A stretch of DNA of 64,000 bases. It comes from Galerina marginata. Lineage: Eukaryota > Basidiomycota > Agaricomycetes > Agaricales > Galerinaceae. The DNA lies in contig JAECYW010000001.1 of NCBI GenBank assembly GCA_023014335.1, positions 620,001 through 684,000 of the forward strand. Reading direction: 5' to 3'. Position numbers and translations under genes: made by a program. Shown piece after piece: positions 12,092 to 24,138 of the stretch. Under the pieces are notes generated by a model, which ran no database searches, was not told the origin of the DNA, and was given only the letters and a program-made list of their open reading frames with translations. Position 1 is the first letter of the stretch. The number at the start of each line of letters is the position of its first letter.

Positions 12092-13095
12092 ATGCAAGTT
12101 TGGGCAGTGGTTTATAAACCATCTCTTTTCACAGATGATGTTCAATCTATCCTTTGTTGGGTGGTGCAACTCTGACCCTTTACTCAATAAGTTATATAAT
12201 AACAGTCTGTCTACTGTCGATCTGGAGAGTCAAGCGCGCATAAAAAGATTTTATCATCGCGTAGATGCATGTCGTCGGTGTCTATTTAAACCAGTCAATT
12301 GCGATCTCAAAGGAACCTAAAGCACCTTCAAGGGACATTGATAGGTCGTCTGCTGGTCCGGGTCATGCTCAAGGAACAAGGTGTATCTCTTGACACAGTG
12401 ACCTTCGCGGCTACAACTGCAGGGAAACCATACATCGTGCGTCATTCCATGCTACAAGCTATGGATTTCGATATATTCCCTCATTATTGGAACAGACCGC
12501 TCAGACATTAAACCCACCCGTGGCATACAATATCACACACGATAACAATTTAGTCGCCATGGCCTTTGCACCTGGGGTTCAGAACCCACCTGCATTCAGC
12601 ATAGGCATCGACGTGATGAAGATCAGAGTTCCAGGTCGTGAGACCTTCAATTCCTTCGTCAATACCGTGGAGGACCAGGTAAGAGTAAAATAGCCCTTCA
12701 GCCTCCCATTAATCATATTTCAGTTGACACTATTTGAGCAACGTCTACTGGAAGACAGTATACCAGAGAGTGAACGGCTGAAGATATTTTTTTGGATATG
12801 GACTCTGAAAGAAGCTTATACCAAAGCTCTTGGTCTGGGTCTAGGGTTCGATTTTCGGCGGATAGAATTCGACGTTGCTAAAAGGGTGGTTCGAGTTGAC
12901 GGAAATATTCCCGATGGATGGCGATTTAATATGTTCGTGCTGACAGACGATGAGGACGTATACCAGGGAGTCGTCGCGGAATATGTAGGCGGCATTGTAA
13001 CCGAAGTCATCGATTCTGTTGATAATCCTGACTGGCTCAAAGTCTATGACGCAGTTCCATTCACCGAAGGTGCTGTGGGTGTATTGAAGCCATAA
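12092..13095 (+). CDS. 4'-phosphopantetheinyl transferase (Sfp/Lys5 type)
   Basis: Transfers phosphopantetheine from coenzyme A to a serine of carrier domains (alpha-aminoadipate reductase, polyketide synthases, peptide synthetases). The start MQVWAVVYKPSLFTDD is joined by an intron of about 52 nt (a GTTCAA donor and a CTGAC branch site) to LYNNSLSTVDLESQARIKRF. Then come TLIGRLLVRVMLKEQG, NITHDNNLVAMAF, the magnesium-binding motif IGIDVMK, and the second motif WTLKEAYTKALGLGLGF, the W/FxxKEAxxK signature. Length (about 290 residues) suits a Sfp-type enzyme. No polyketide or peptide synthetase gene lies nearby, so a general housekeeping role is likely. Confidence 0.92.
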
Positions 13096-13144
13096 TGCAG
13101 AATAAACAACAATCTTTCACGACTAACCGATATCCTGACCACAA

Positions 13145-14923
13145 TTATACATCTTGCTCTTCATCTTCATTCGCCAGTGTACCCCCTTTCAACCATTTCG
13201 TATAATACACACAAACTTCAGGATTCACTGGCCCCCCTTCCTTGCAGAACTCGAACGATGGGCAATTGGCACAAGGTGCATCAGTGACTCCAGCAATAAG
13301 AGGTACCTCTTTTATCGCACGATAGACGGAGCCACCGAAGCCAGTATCAAATTCATCGATCGCAATGCCTGGAGACGGTGAGGGTTTTATCGATTTTAAT
13401 TTTTTGCGCCGCGTCTCGGGTTCCGAATTTGACGATGAATCAATCTCGGAGGAATCATATTTCTTCTTTTTCTTGGTTTTCTTGCGAGGTCGTTCCTCTT
13501 CATCAGACGAACTTTCTTCCCCGGATGAATTGGATTTCTTCTTCTTCGTCTTTCTCTTTTTTGCGCCGATGTCGGATTCAGATTCCAAATCTTCTTTGGC
13601 CTTCTTCTTCTTTTTCACTTCTGTGTCAGATTCCGAATCAGGTTCATGTCTCGACTTTATATGCTTTTTTTTCTTCGACTTTTTTTGGGGAGAAGTGTCG
13701 TTTGAAGAGTCGCTTTCGTCGTTGGTACTATGCTTCTTTCGTTTGTGTTTCGAACGAGAGTCGTCGTCGTCCGAGTCGTTGTCTCTTTTCTTCCGTTTCT
13801 TCTTCCTTGAAGATTTTTCATCGTCAGATTGATCTTTGATAGAATCAGGGTTCCAAAGGGCGGTGCCAAACGCAGGGAGCTAAAAGACAAAGGTTCAGTA
13901 TGGCATCCAAGTCACCGGAGACGGCAAACATAGACCTTTTCTATTTTTCCATCGAGAATGAGGACATTCAAAAGCATCTCAACGTGTTCGACGCTCAGTT
14001 CTGTTTCAGTGAGCCTCGCCTTCCTCAGAGAATGTCTAATAACGTCGGCAGTAGGGTATTGTGGGGCGTTTGATATCGGATAAAGTGCCCCTTCAGAGCG
14101 ACGTTTGGGAAAACTCTAGGTGATATCAGAATTGAGATCTCCCAAGATAGATAGGGCAGGAACTCACTATATCGCTGATCAACTTGTAGCAAGCCTCCAT
14201 TAGATGTTTGATAAACTCCATATCCAATTCGTTGTCCGTATACCAAGGTCCACCTGTTAGCGAAATTGATGGTTCAATCCCCTCCAGCATGTAAATTTTT
14301 CGGGTAATGTGCTATTCATCCGCGTCAGAACATGTTCGTGAGACGATAAACGAAGAACTAACCTGTACACTTGGTACACGCTTGATCAAGCGTTTTTGGG
14401 TCAATGTTTTCAAGCATCGATCGATAACCGTTTGGTGCAGGCTGGTCTTTGCCTTTAAATGTTTTGTCCATATTCCTGCGTGACATTCCAAAATTAGTAG
14501 ACACTGAGGACGTCTCTGGAGCGCACATACCTTCATTCCCCGAGCCTTTTATGTGACTTAACACAAGGTTCTCTTCCCCGCTCAAACCCTTCGTCCTGAG
14601 ATCGCATGAATGAGTTTAATAATATTGTTTACGATCAAAATAAGACTCACGCTACAATTTCTTCTTTGCTGACTGCCCGAAATGAGACTTGCCCAGATGA
14701 ACTAGTCAGGCCCTTGAGAAGGCCTACAGCTAGAAGGAAATTCAGGGCATTCTGTCTTGCTTTCGGATCGGGGATAACAGATTCAGCTTGTTTAGCTGTG
14801 ATTTCCTGGACGAACCAACTGAGATAACTAAAGCAAGAAAGGTATAGGGCTTACCTTCTTGGATGAGGAAAGTGCAGCTTGATGCAAGCGACTCTCTAGC
14901 TCGTTAGGAGGTCTTTTGCTCAT
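13145..14923 (-). CDS. RPC34: RNA polymerase III subunit RPC6 (Rpc34/POLR3F) with a long charged insert
   Basis: Winged-helix subunit of the Pol III initiation subcomplex that contacts TFIIIB. It begins MSKRPPNELESRLHQAALSS and continues with winged-helix segments VVLSHIKGSG-type, GIWTKHLKAKTSLHQTVIDR, TLTQKRLIKRVPSVQ, LTGGPWYTDNELDMEFI, AVYPISN-type and YPTADVIRHSLRKARLTETE. The C-terminus is the conserved cysteine cluster DAPCANCPSFEFCKEGGPVN, then CVYYTKWL. Between LPAFGTALWNPD and that cluster lies an insert of about 150 residues made almost only of Lys, Arg, Ser, Asp and Glu (about 13380-13850). The insert keeps one open frame and is much longer than in yeast or human RPC6. Nine or so exons. 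Confidence 0.92.
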
Positions 14924-15844
14924 TGCCTGTAGCTGACGCAAATCTGACTCCTGGGGAGTGTCACGCATTGATTTGCGTTCTGTCACGTCACGATTACCGT
15001 CACATACGGTGATGTCACGCGTCGAAGGCTCGCGGGCCAAGTTCAAAGTTGGACTCACCTTTCACAACAGAAAAAGCCAGGATCTTTCAAGTCTTCCCAA
15101 GCTCGTGTGTAATATGTTCCTCTTGGACAGGTGCTCTGCTTTGAGACGGAGGCAATTTCCAGATACAGAAATACCTCCTAAATGCCTCTTGAGCCCTGGA
15201 ACATTGACGACATCCCGAACGACATGTGCTCCTCGCATGGAGGCAACGTTTCCCCACAATCAAACTACACACTGTCAATGTCACTTTGCGCAAGCTTTAG
15301 GCAACTCAAAAAGTCTGTTCGACCCTCCTTTACTGCATCTCGCTTCCCCGCCGATCGGACGTCCAGGACAATAACACAGAATTCTGGATACATCCACGTC
15401 GCAATCGGTCCCATAAACCCTCATACCTGGAATGATGATCCTCACGCTTTGGCAGGCCATGGCTGATATCTCGGCCTTTCCTTCATAGTGTTCCCAAATA
15501 ATCCAGGCCTGGTGGTCATTTCGGCACCTGTCTCGTTTCTTCTGTCGTTCACTCTCCGGCGAGCGGTCAGGGGTTATGCATTTCAATGGATAACGAGTGG
15601 TCATTGACGGGCAACGGAAAACACTAACAGCAGTTTCTAGGAACAAGGCTTATCTCTAAAGAATGAGTCTTCTATTTAATTGTGTAATATGAATCCTTGA
15701 GATATGGTGTAGTACAGGTAAATATCATAAGTTTATGTGTAAAGGTAAGGGTAATTGCTCCGGGAATATTTTCTAAGCCTACAGAATTCTAGTGTATTAG
15801 TTTTGGATACTGAAGTCTAATGGTAGTTGAGAATGAACAGGTGT
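14924..15844. other. Intergenic stretch, no gene recognised
   Basis: About 920 bases upstream of RPC6 and downstream of the F-box gene. Overlapping open frames exist on both strands (for example 14958-15374 plus and 15281-15646 minus), but neither resembles a known family nor fits an exon chain. The 15650-15840 part is AT-rich and looks like 3' flanking DNA. Confidence 0.45.
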
Positions 15845-16893
15845 TTAGTATGCATAGGAAAAATCAGAATAGAGGTCATCTAGAAATGAGCCATTTGTCA
15901 AAAGGTCATTGGGGGGAATGTAGGAGGAATTAAAGGATTCCGACTCCCAGACCCTACCCTGATCATGGAAACTCTTCTTGGATGAGACCCAATGGAGTCC
16001 CCAAATCTCGCAGCTCTGCAAATCGGGAAGCGACGTTAGAGCGTCTGCGATGTTGGCGAAATACATCTGCGAAATCATGTGAGAAAGGGTGCGCAAGGGT
16101 TGATATGCGAGCTTACGGTATCGGGAGCATCCGAGAAATTGTACGTAGTGACGATCCTGAGGTGGACGAGGTGAACCATCCATCGGGTCAAGGCGCCAAT
16201 GAGAGAAACGGAATGGGAGCTTGTAGCGGCAGCGAGGACGGTGACAGGAGCTGCAGATTTTGCAAGGCTCTCTGCGAGCTCCTCTGTCAAATCCCCCGAG
16301 TTAAGGTGGATGTGCTCCACAGGACGTCCGGGCACAATGCATTGAGCGGCCCGGGACGAACCCGTAAATTTGTTGAGACGCGGTAGGGCATCATCACGAA
16401 GGCTGAGGGGGGCAAGCGGATTGCACGAGGAATCTACTTCAAGCTCAAGGAGCGCCTCGGTCTTGTTTAAGAAATGGGCGACATTGTCGTCAAGGTGAAA
16501 AGAGGACGCGAAGCGTCGGAGACGGAGGTAAGTCGAGTCATCTCGCGTGCGCAACACCCAACTGGCTGCCTGGTCAACCGATATGTCGAGAGCGGTGAGC
16601 TCGGACATATTGGACAGGGCAGTTGCGAGACTCCGGTAGAAGGCATTGAGGAGGGTGGAGAAAGCACCCAGCCGGATCGCGAAGGTCCTGACATGGCGGG
16701 CGATGTGAGGGTTCTTTGCAAGGGTCAGGACGCAGGCGACGTTTCTGGCGTCGAGATAAATATGCCTGTAGAGGTGGCGCTGTGCGACGTGGTAGAAGCG
16801 CGAGCTGGCTGTGGCGAGAGCGCGATGATCTCCGGGGCGCAGATGGAGACAAATGTTGTCGAGGAGCTCAGCGGGAAGATTGTAGACGGACAT
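15845..16893 (-). CDS. F-box-like protein
   Basis: The N-terminus MSVYNLPAELLDNICLHLRP with RALATASSRFYHVAQRHLY is an F-box, the Skp1-binding motif of SCF ubiquitin ligase adaptors. The rest (about 300 residues) is leucine-rich with a weak repeat character, as in the many F-box proteins of mushrooms, and has no recognisable substrate domain. One intron is inferred: a donor after APDT near 16117 and an acceptor near 16075 leading to MYFANIADALTSLPDLQSCE. Without it the frame ends soon after CAPFLT. An in-frame ATG at 16971 would add 26 residues; I prefer 16893, directly before the F-box. It is divergent from the AspRS gene, 236 bases apart. Confidence 0.75.
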
Positions 16894-17129
16894 TGGCGGT
16901 GGGTGGGTTGGGCAGAAGTGGATGCCGATAGCTTTATAGAATCGGAGGGCAGGGAGGTGGACCAATAACAAAAAAAAATGATCGCCGTGTGGTCAACGTG
17001 TGAAGATGAAAGCAGTGTAAAAGAGGAGAGCGGCTAACGCCAGTTCGGCGATGTGGGAGCATGAGGCCTATCGAATTCGTTCCTTCAGGGTCGCGCCAGG
17101 GTCCTCCCCTTCTCTCTCTTCGTCATTCC

Positions 17130-19897
17130 ATGTTCACCGTCGCTATTCGAAGTCGAGCTGGACGGCCTCGCTCCTTTATCCCCGATTCTCTCGCAAGACA
17201 CTATTCTAAGCATGCATCACAGGACTCCTCAAGAGCCCACTGCGGTCAGTGCTCTTTCGCTCTGACACGTAGAGTTTGGCTTGGTATCTCATCTGCTCTT
17301 CAGCTCCCTATGCGAAACGTACACACACCTGTGGCTCGTTGTCTGCTGGCGATGCGGGCTCGAGAGTTATTTTAATGGGTTGGATACTTCCCGAGCGGTG
17401 ATTAGCAACCTGTTCCCCATTGGTGTGACACTTCCAGCTCATCGGCTTTCTCTTTCAAGCAAGATGAAGACTATAAACAAATCATTTTACCACCTCAAAG
17501 ACTCCTATGGCATGACACAGCTCCTCGTGGACCACGTAGAGGGCCCTTGCTGGGACGTCCTCTCCCAAATACCCGTGGAATCTACCGTCCTAATCGAGGG
17601 CACCGTCGTGCTGCGGCCTGTCGAAGCTAGGAAATCTGTCAGTCTTATTAAAGCCCACAAATAAGCCTGAAAGCGAAGCTGACGTCAAATCTATAGGACA
17701 ATACCGGTTCTATTGATGTCGAGGTTCAGAAGGTTACTCTTCTCAATCCAGCACAACAAAATATGCCTTTTCTGCCCTCAAACACCCGTAATCTGGTGCG
17801 TCTATCTGACCTCGGTTTCCTCGCATTAATTGAATGTATTCATCTAGCCGAATGATGAACTTCGAGCACGGTACCGATATCTGGACCTCCGTAGGACGGC
17901 CCTGTCAGATAATATTAAAAAACGCAGTCAAGTCACTCATATTATTCGTAACGTGCTCCATGATCAAGGTAGTTGACTCCATCCCTCGTATGAAGTGTTT
18001 CCACAATTTAATCGTGTGACCCAGACTTTACAGAGGTCGAAACTCCCGTTCTTCTGCGGTCATCACCTGAAGGTGCACGAGAATTTCTTGTTCCCGCCCG
18101 TTCAGCCCGCCGAACAAGACAATGGTCCCAGGTCACCTGTTTTCTATGCATTGTCCCAATCACCTCAACAACCGAAACAGATGTTGATTTGCTCCGGAGG
18201 TGTTGATAAATATTTTCAGATAGCCAAGTGTTTCCGTGATGAAGATGGCCGTAAAGACAGGCAACCGGAATTCACCCAGGTAGATCTGGAAATGGCCTTC
18301 GTTTCATGGGGAGAAATCGAGCATTCCAAATCCGCCGTTAATCTAAACGCCTGGAGGATCGGAGGCTCCCAAGTTCGCGATGTCGCGGAAGATATTGTGC
18401 GAAAAATTTGGAAAGAAATCGAAGGTGTAGACCTTCCTGAAACTTTCAACGTTATGACCTACCGCGAAGCTATGACACGCGTAAGTGATGAAGCAGGATA
18501 TGCCATATCACTTTCACTGACTCAATTACATCTCTTTCACACTGCAGTTCGGATCTGATAAACCTGACACTCGGTTCGGTCTTGAGGTCTGTGAATTAAC
18601 TACCCTCGAGGATTTAACTAAGGCGTGTTTAGCATTTAGATCGTCAACGTTAGCGACCTTTTGCCTAACGATCAGACACGGACGTCGGACTTGATCCTGG
18701 AATGTATTGTAGTTCGCAAGTCCACCGATCCTGGCTTCCTAAAAGCTTCGCGCGGTCTTGTTGCCGAGGCAGATTTAGTGAGCTTCACCCACACTTTTTT
18801 GAGTTCTGGCATATTCACGGGAAGGTTCACCCAGGAACATATCGCCCTTACAGAAACGAGTCGAGGGACATGGCTTCTTAGCAGTAAAACTGCTTCTCAC
18901 GTATATCCTAACATGACTCCCACGGAGCAGACATCGGTCAATAAGGCCCTGAGTTTGAAGGTTGGAGACGATATCTGGCTTAGTTATAGGCCGCGAAATC
19001 CGACGGTAAGTTTCGGCATATGAGGGCTTCTTCCTTCTTCTAATGAAGAGACCAGGGTGGTTCCACTGCCCTTGGCAGAGTAAGACTTCAGATTTCAGAC
19101 TTGGCTCAAAATCGAGGTCAGAAGTTTCCACGCTATCATGTTCGTCTGGGTGGCTGATATTCCTATGAAGGAGAATTCCGCCCAACGCAAGAGCCTCACT
19201 TCTTGTGGATTACTGAGTTCCCTCTTTTTACTCGCGATGATGCGGACAAGGACCATCTAGCGCACGGCAGATGGAGCAGCTCTCATCACCCTTTTACAGC
19301 ACCGATGTCTCAAGACATTGATGCTCTATACCGCGGAGAAGCAGAGAAGGCATGTATTTTATTTTATTTTCAATATATAACAGGTTTTAATTTATTGTCT
19401 ACACCATAGGTCCGCGGACAGCACTACGATCTTGTCTTGAATGGAGTTGAAATCGGAGGCGGTTCTGTCCGTATTCACGACGCTGCGATGCAAGATTACA
19501 TTTTCACTGACATCTTGAGTGTAAGCAGTACACACCCCAAAAAACCAGGCAGTCCCACCTTGCAACGTGTCTAATTCCCTCTTCCTAGCTGAATGACGAA
19601 GAGAAGTACCCTTTCAAACAACTTCTTCATGCCCTTCAATGTGGCGCCCCGCCTCATGGGGGTATCGCCCTAGGTAATTGTCCACCTATATTTCCCTATG
19701 CTACGAGTAAAATGCTTATTGCCACATTAATAGGCCTTGATCGCATCATGGCTATCCTTTGCAAGACGCAATCTATACGGGACGTTATCGCCTTCCCGAA
19801 GACCGCCTCAGGCACTGACCTGCTATTTAAAAGCCCAGCGGCTGTTTCCAAAGAAGTCCTGAAAGAGTATGGTATAGAGCCAAGAATAATCTCTTGA
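17130..19897 (+). CDS. MSD1: Mitochondrial aspartyl-tRNA synthetase, with one frame displacement
   Basis: Class II synthetase that charges mitochondrial tRNA-Asp. [16 protein letters not shown] looks like a targeting sequence. The anticodon-binding OB fold ([18 protein letters not shown]) is followed by catalytic motif 2 around [20 protein letters not shown] and motif 3 [13 protein letters not shown]. The bacterial-type GAD insertion ([12 protein letters not shown] onward) identifies the mitochondrial form. About ten exons. Between [10 protein letters not shown] and [16 protein letters not shown] the frame moves by one nucleotide near 18108, in a C-rich run, with no possible intron. The rest is intact to a normal C-terminus. 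Because the enzyme should be essential for respiration, an assembly error is the first explanation. Confidence 0.9.
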
Positions 19898-20082
19898 TAA
19901 GAAACCTAATTCCAACGAGTCGGAACGGCAAAGGAAGACTGCGTCTCGGATCAGAAGAACAAAGGTATAGTAGGCATAGATAAATCTGATGGCGCAAGAT
20001 GAACGTCCATAGCTAAAAGTAGGAGTACTAATATAATGCCAGAAGATACAAATACAATACTTACAATTTCTAGAAAGTCCAA

Positions 20083-21935
20083 CTAAATGGCTATAGGCTT
20101 AACATGTACCTGGTCATGGTCATCAGGCTCAAGCCGATGTAGGTCATGACTGGAAGGTGTTTCTGAATGTGGCGGTGGAGATTCCGATGAGAATAGCGTT
20201 GAATGTCGAGGTGTTAATTGTCCTCCCTCAATAGTGTCATATGGTGACTGCCCGTATGTAAAGTTCCAGCCAATATCAGGGATGCGATCAGGATGTGGCG
20301 CTACGATATTTGACAAGACGGAAGGTAAAGGCGAAGGTCCCGAGGGTGTCATGTCATCTGTTTCGAGAGGAGGTTTAACTTCCTGGATCGCAGATAGTAC
20401 CGATCTTAGCTTCGACTCGCTTTTTCGTTGTACGACAGGCACCGAATGCCTGCGATTAGGCCCGCTGGAAGGTGGTGAAGTCGAGACTGGGGGAGAAGTC
20501 GAGCGGGGAGGTGTTGCAGAGGGTAACGGCACTTTAGCCCAGTCAGCCGATTCTGGAGAATGGGTTCCGTTTGTTCCAGGGAGCCAAGACGTAATCTTGT
20601 TCATGGCAGAAGAAGGTAATGAGTCCATGGGATCCCGTTCCGGGGTGGAGCTGGTCAAAGGGCTAGCAGTCGAGGAACTCGCGCCGGTCATGATGGATAG
20701 CGGCGCTAGTATGCTGAATATTTGATCTTCGGCCTGAGGTGGACCGTACGAGTCAAATGGGTCTGGAACAGATTGTAGCATCGGTTCGACGATCGGGTCT
20801 GAACTAAGAATTGGAATAACATGTTAGCCCTGCCTGTAGGCATGACATCATAAAAACACGTACGCTTTAGATGTGATGCGGTCAAAAACATCCATCTCGG
20901 AGCGGACAACGACACAAATCTTAAAAAGACAAGTTGAATGAGCACGAGTGAATAGCAAAACATATTGCATGTCATACCTTGCTCTGCACACTATCCCAAA
21001 CCTCCTCCTCATGGTCGACGATTTCGTGATAATGCGATGCTTTCAATTCGTCGAGGTCATCAACCTGACGTTGAAGGACGGCAAGCGCCTCTCGGAAATT
21101 CTGGAGATCTGATCATTTCAGTTAAACAGGTCAAGTATAACAACACCGGCGACCCCCTACTTCTTTCCTTTCTGTTCATACTGCGCGTCTCCGTCTCACG
21201 AATGAGTCTGCTCTTTTCACGAAGGGCCCGTTCATACGTTTGCGAACGTTCCTATGTGCGATCGGGAGTTTGGGCGAGTGAATGAATTTGCGAAAACAAG
21301 ACGCACATTGACAGTCGCTCGATAACCCTCCAAATGCTGCCGCAAAGGTGCTTCAAAGTTCTTATCCAAGCTTTCCGACTATCAATCTCATCAATTTGGA
21401 GATTCGAACGGAAATAAATTACAACATACCAATACATGCCAAAGGTTTCCCATTAGATGGTGTACTCCGGAGGCCGCCTGCAGCCTAGTCCCTGCTTCAT
21501 AAGTTGGACCTTTCAAACTGAAACCGACATATATGAATAAGATAAAGATATACTGAAGGGTCCGATAGCGTAACTCACCCACTACACCTTTCTATGGCAT
21601 CTGCGAACCCAGCGGTTGCTTTCGACAAGGTGAGGAGAGCTGAGCGATATGCGGCACTACTGTTAACGAGCTAAATAGGCGTAAATTGCGAAGATTACGA
21701 AGTTAATCGTTGTTTCGACTGCCGAACCAGGGTGGATGCTCACATCTTCGTAGGCTTGGAGGCTCGCCTTCAAATGAGTACGAGTTATGATCTTCTCTGG
21801 GCCGTTGGCGCCGAAATTTATTGCCGAAGCGTGTGTTGCATCGGAGAACGTAGGTGAAGGTGGGCCTGGGGACGTATTCCGCCTGCCTGAGCCAAACGCC
21901 AGCGTCTTCAGTGAACGGGGGCGGCTGGGAGCCAT
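20083..21935 (-). CDS. Ivy1-like BAR-superfamily protein
   Basis: Starts MAPSRPRSLKTLAFGSG, with a Ser/Pro-rich leader, then a helical region LVNSSAAYRSALLTLSKATA, FADAIERC, GVHHLMGNLWHVLV, EAPLRQHLEGYRATV, NFREALAVLQRQVDDLDELK, YHEIVDHEEEVWDSVQSK and VVRSEMDVFDRITSKASD. This pattern matches fungal proteins related to yeast Ivy1, an I-BAR-type phospholipid-binding protein of the vacuole that binds Ypt7 and Vps33. The C-terminal 230 residues (ending VHVKPIAI) are low-complexity, rich in Ser, Pro and Thr. About seven exons, no frame break. The family assignment comes from the helical pattern and recalled similarity, so the exact function is inference. Confidence 0.7.
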
Positions 21936-22393
21936 GGATAAGTGAGAAAGTGAAACTGCGTAAAGTACTGTGGCAGAGGCCTGTCAACGCTATGTCCAAC
22001 CGACGTTACCATACGGTCGTCCATATCCGTACCCTTTCTAGCTCCGCTGATGTCAGTGATCTTCACAAGCTCATCTCACGAACTCAAATAGTCCAGGCAG
22101 GATTAGAAAACAGAGTATGGTCTCAATTCTCTGGGGAGTCCTTTGCCAAATCTGAAACCCTATGTAGTGGAATAATGTAACGAGGCAAGGCTAGATGGAC
22201 TTGAATCCTATCATAGATTCCGCGTAGGTATGCTGGGATTGACGGTGTAGTTTCTAGTTCGGAATCAGTGAATATAGTATGGAGAATCTGCATAGACTCT
22301 GAGGTGGAATGCCAATCAATTAAGCAATATATTGTACTGGAAATGTGTAAAATGAATGATAGCCATAGCAGACAGGAAAGTACAACGCACCCG
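21936..22393. other. Intergenic stretch
   Basis: About 460 bases holding the promoter of the Ivy1-like gene and the 3' region of the bL19m gene. Short frames only; nothing recognised. Confidence 0.5.
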
Positions 22394-22924
22394 CTAATTC
22401 TTGCTCCCAGCAAGCATGCTCATCTTTTCCGGTGAATCTCTCAAATAATATAACTTCGCCCTCCGCATTCTTCCCTTCGGTGGTGGCCGCAATACCTTGA
22501 CCTCCTTCAAGTGCGGCGAGTTCACGAAAAAAAGCATCTCCGTGCCCGTACGTTGGAGAATATTCCGCACCCGAATGGATGAATCCGGGCCACGGCGTCG
22601 AATGGCGATTAATACACCAGTAAATGTGGTTGGCGCCTGCTCGGAAATGACGGAAATGATACTTCCGACACGTAGTTGGGTTGGTGACTTCCTCGAGAAC
22701 AACGAACGCATCATGGTCTGTTTTTCTGGAGTAAAGAGCGTTTTGCGGAGATGGTCCATAAGACCCTTGCCCTTAACCAGAGCGGGTGAGGCGACCTGGG
22801 GTCGAGGAGGAGCAACCAACGCGGTTTTCGAGAAAGGGTATGGTACAACTGCTGATTGCGGTATTGACATTTTCGCCTTGGTAGCCATGAACCGGACTGA
22901 GCCACGAGAAAAGTTGGAAAACAT
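22394..22924 (-). CDS. IMG1: Mitochondrial ribosomal protein bL19m (Img1)
   Basis: Large-subunit mitoribosomal protein. MFSNFSRGSVRFMATKAKMS is a basic, Ser/Phe-containing targeting leader. The bL19 core is LRVGSIISVISEQAPTTFTG, GVLIAIRRRGPDSSIRVRN and GTEMLFFVNSPHLKEVKVL, ending RRAKLYYLRDSPEKMSMLAG. The gene is a single exon of 176 codons, unusual in this intron-rich window. An in-frame ATG at 23008 would add 28 residues; the start at 22924 gives the more typical targeting sequence. Confidence 0.9.
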   Translation of the reverse strand: MFSNFSRGSVRFMATKAKMSIPQSAVVPYPFSKTALVAPPRPQVASPALVKGKGLMDHLRKTLFTPEKQTMMRSLFSRKSPTQLRVGSIISVISEQAPTTFTGVLIAIRRRGPDSSIRVRNILQRTGTEMLFFVNSPHLKEVKVLRPPPKGRMRRAKLYYLRDSPEKMSMLAGSKN

Positions 22925-23270
22925 GGCTTGGTGGTAAGAGGCAGGCTGTAGCTGTTCAGCAAAACCAATGAGCGTTGCAATTACGTAACATGCGTCGCTG
23001 AACCTCAAAGTTTGTCAAGTCAAGGCTAGAAATTCATCCAAGAGCAAATAAATATGCTGACGTTAAGTAATATATGTAGAAAGCTATCGACAATGAGACT
23101 TTTGCATTATAATAATGTATTTTCGAGCCAGTGATTTTGAGTTGGTATCTTACAGCAAAGAGGAAATACGAAACAAGAATAAAGAAATGCGGCGCGCCAA
23201 GCAAGAAATGACTCGGATCTGCGCGTAAAAGGCTGAACTGGGCATCACTTTGCAAGGAAAGAGACGCTTT
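22925..23270. other. Intergenic stretch
   Basis: About 345 AT-rich bases holding the promoter of the bL19m gene and the 3' flank of the PABPN1-like gene. No gene or element seen. Confidence 0.45.
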
Positions 23271-24138
23271 TTAAAATCCACGACCCCTTCCTCTGAAGAT
23301 ATGGGTGAGAAGCGATGACACAGTTAAGGAAACCGAAACTCACCTGCCACGGGTCCCTCTATATGGGCTATAGCCCGCATAACCTCTATAGCCTCCTCTA
23401 TAGCCGGGTCGCCCACGCCCTCTTCCGCGACCGAAGCCGGGAATGTTTGTCCGCTTGGCAGTTACCTAGCCAAAAAACATTCGGTTTTCCCTTGCAAAAA
23501 AGTGAGAAGTAGGTTGCATACCTTGATCAGTCTGCCTCGGAATAGCGAATTATCTAGCGCTACTGCTGCATCAATGTGCTCTGGCTCTGAAAACTCCACG
23601 TAGGCGTAGCTAAAGTGACATTAATCAATAACTCTGCGTAGAAACCTTTGTAGAGGTTCTTACCCTTTTGGATGACCTGTGAACTTATCACAGAGAATCG
23701 TTACTCGATTAATCGTGCCGCACGCTTGAAAGTGTCCCTGTATTTCTTCGGGAGTTGCACTATAGTCGACCTGGTATATCTCAATATCGGCCGTTGTTGC
23801 AAAATATGGCATGCTCACATTCCCAACGTAGACACTTCGATTGTCAGCGCCAGATTTGTCCTCGTCAGTCTCCATAGATGATGCATTGTCATCGGCTGAG
23901 TTGGCCTCAGCGGCAGCTGCCTGCAGTTCTCGTAACTTGCTGGCCTCCCTCTCCATTTCTTCTACCCTCTGTTTCATAAGGCGGATTTCCTGCAAAAATG
24001 ATATGGCGGTGAGTGGACGCGCTAAAAATGAATTTAACGTGATATGGGGCGTACGTTAGATTCATCGTCGTCCGCATCTTCTACTGGAGGGTTTGTGTCG
24101 TCATTTATTGTGGGCTGGGTAGCTTCAACGTCGGCCAT
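23271..24138 (-). CDS. Nuclear poly(A)-binding protein (PABPN1/Pab2 type)
   Basis: RNA-binding protein that coats nascent poly(A) tails and acts in nuclear RNA surveillance. An acidic N-terminus ([14 protein letters not shown]) is followed by a coiled coil ([20 protein letters not shown]) and one RRM with RNP2 SVYVGNV and RNP1 KGYAYVEF. Then comes the RRM segment [20 protein letters not shown] with [15 protein letters not shown], the PABPN1 signature. The tail is Gly/Arg/Tyr-rich and ends GRGRGF, a likely arginine-methylation target. Introns separate the acidic leader, the coiled coil and RRM, and the last eight residues. Confidence 0.92.

Noticed and set aside
13365..13832. Plus-strand Ser/Phe-rich open frame
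   Set aside because: Mirror of the Lys/Glu/Asp-rich RPC6 insert.
14271..14282. GGTTCAATCCC, resembling a tRNA B-box
   Set aside because: It is coding sequence of RPC6 (antisense of GIEPSI) without a matching A-box or stem.
16474..16968. Plus-strand open frame of 164 codons
   Set aside because: Antisense to the F-box gene, which has the better protein features.
20234..20725. Plus-strand open frame of 163 codons, Gly/Glu-rich
   Set aside because: Antisense to the Ser/Pro-rich tail of the Ivy1-like gene; codon mirror effect.
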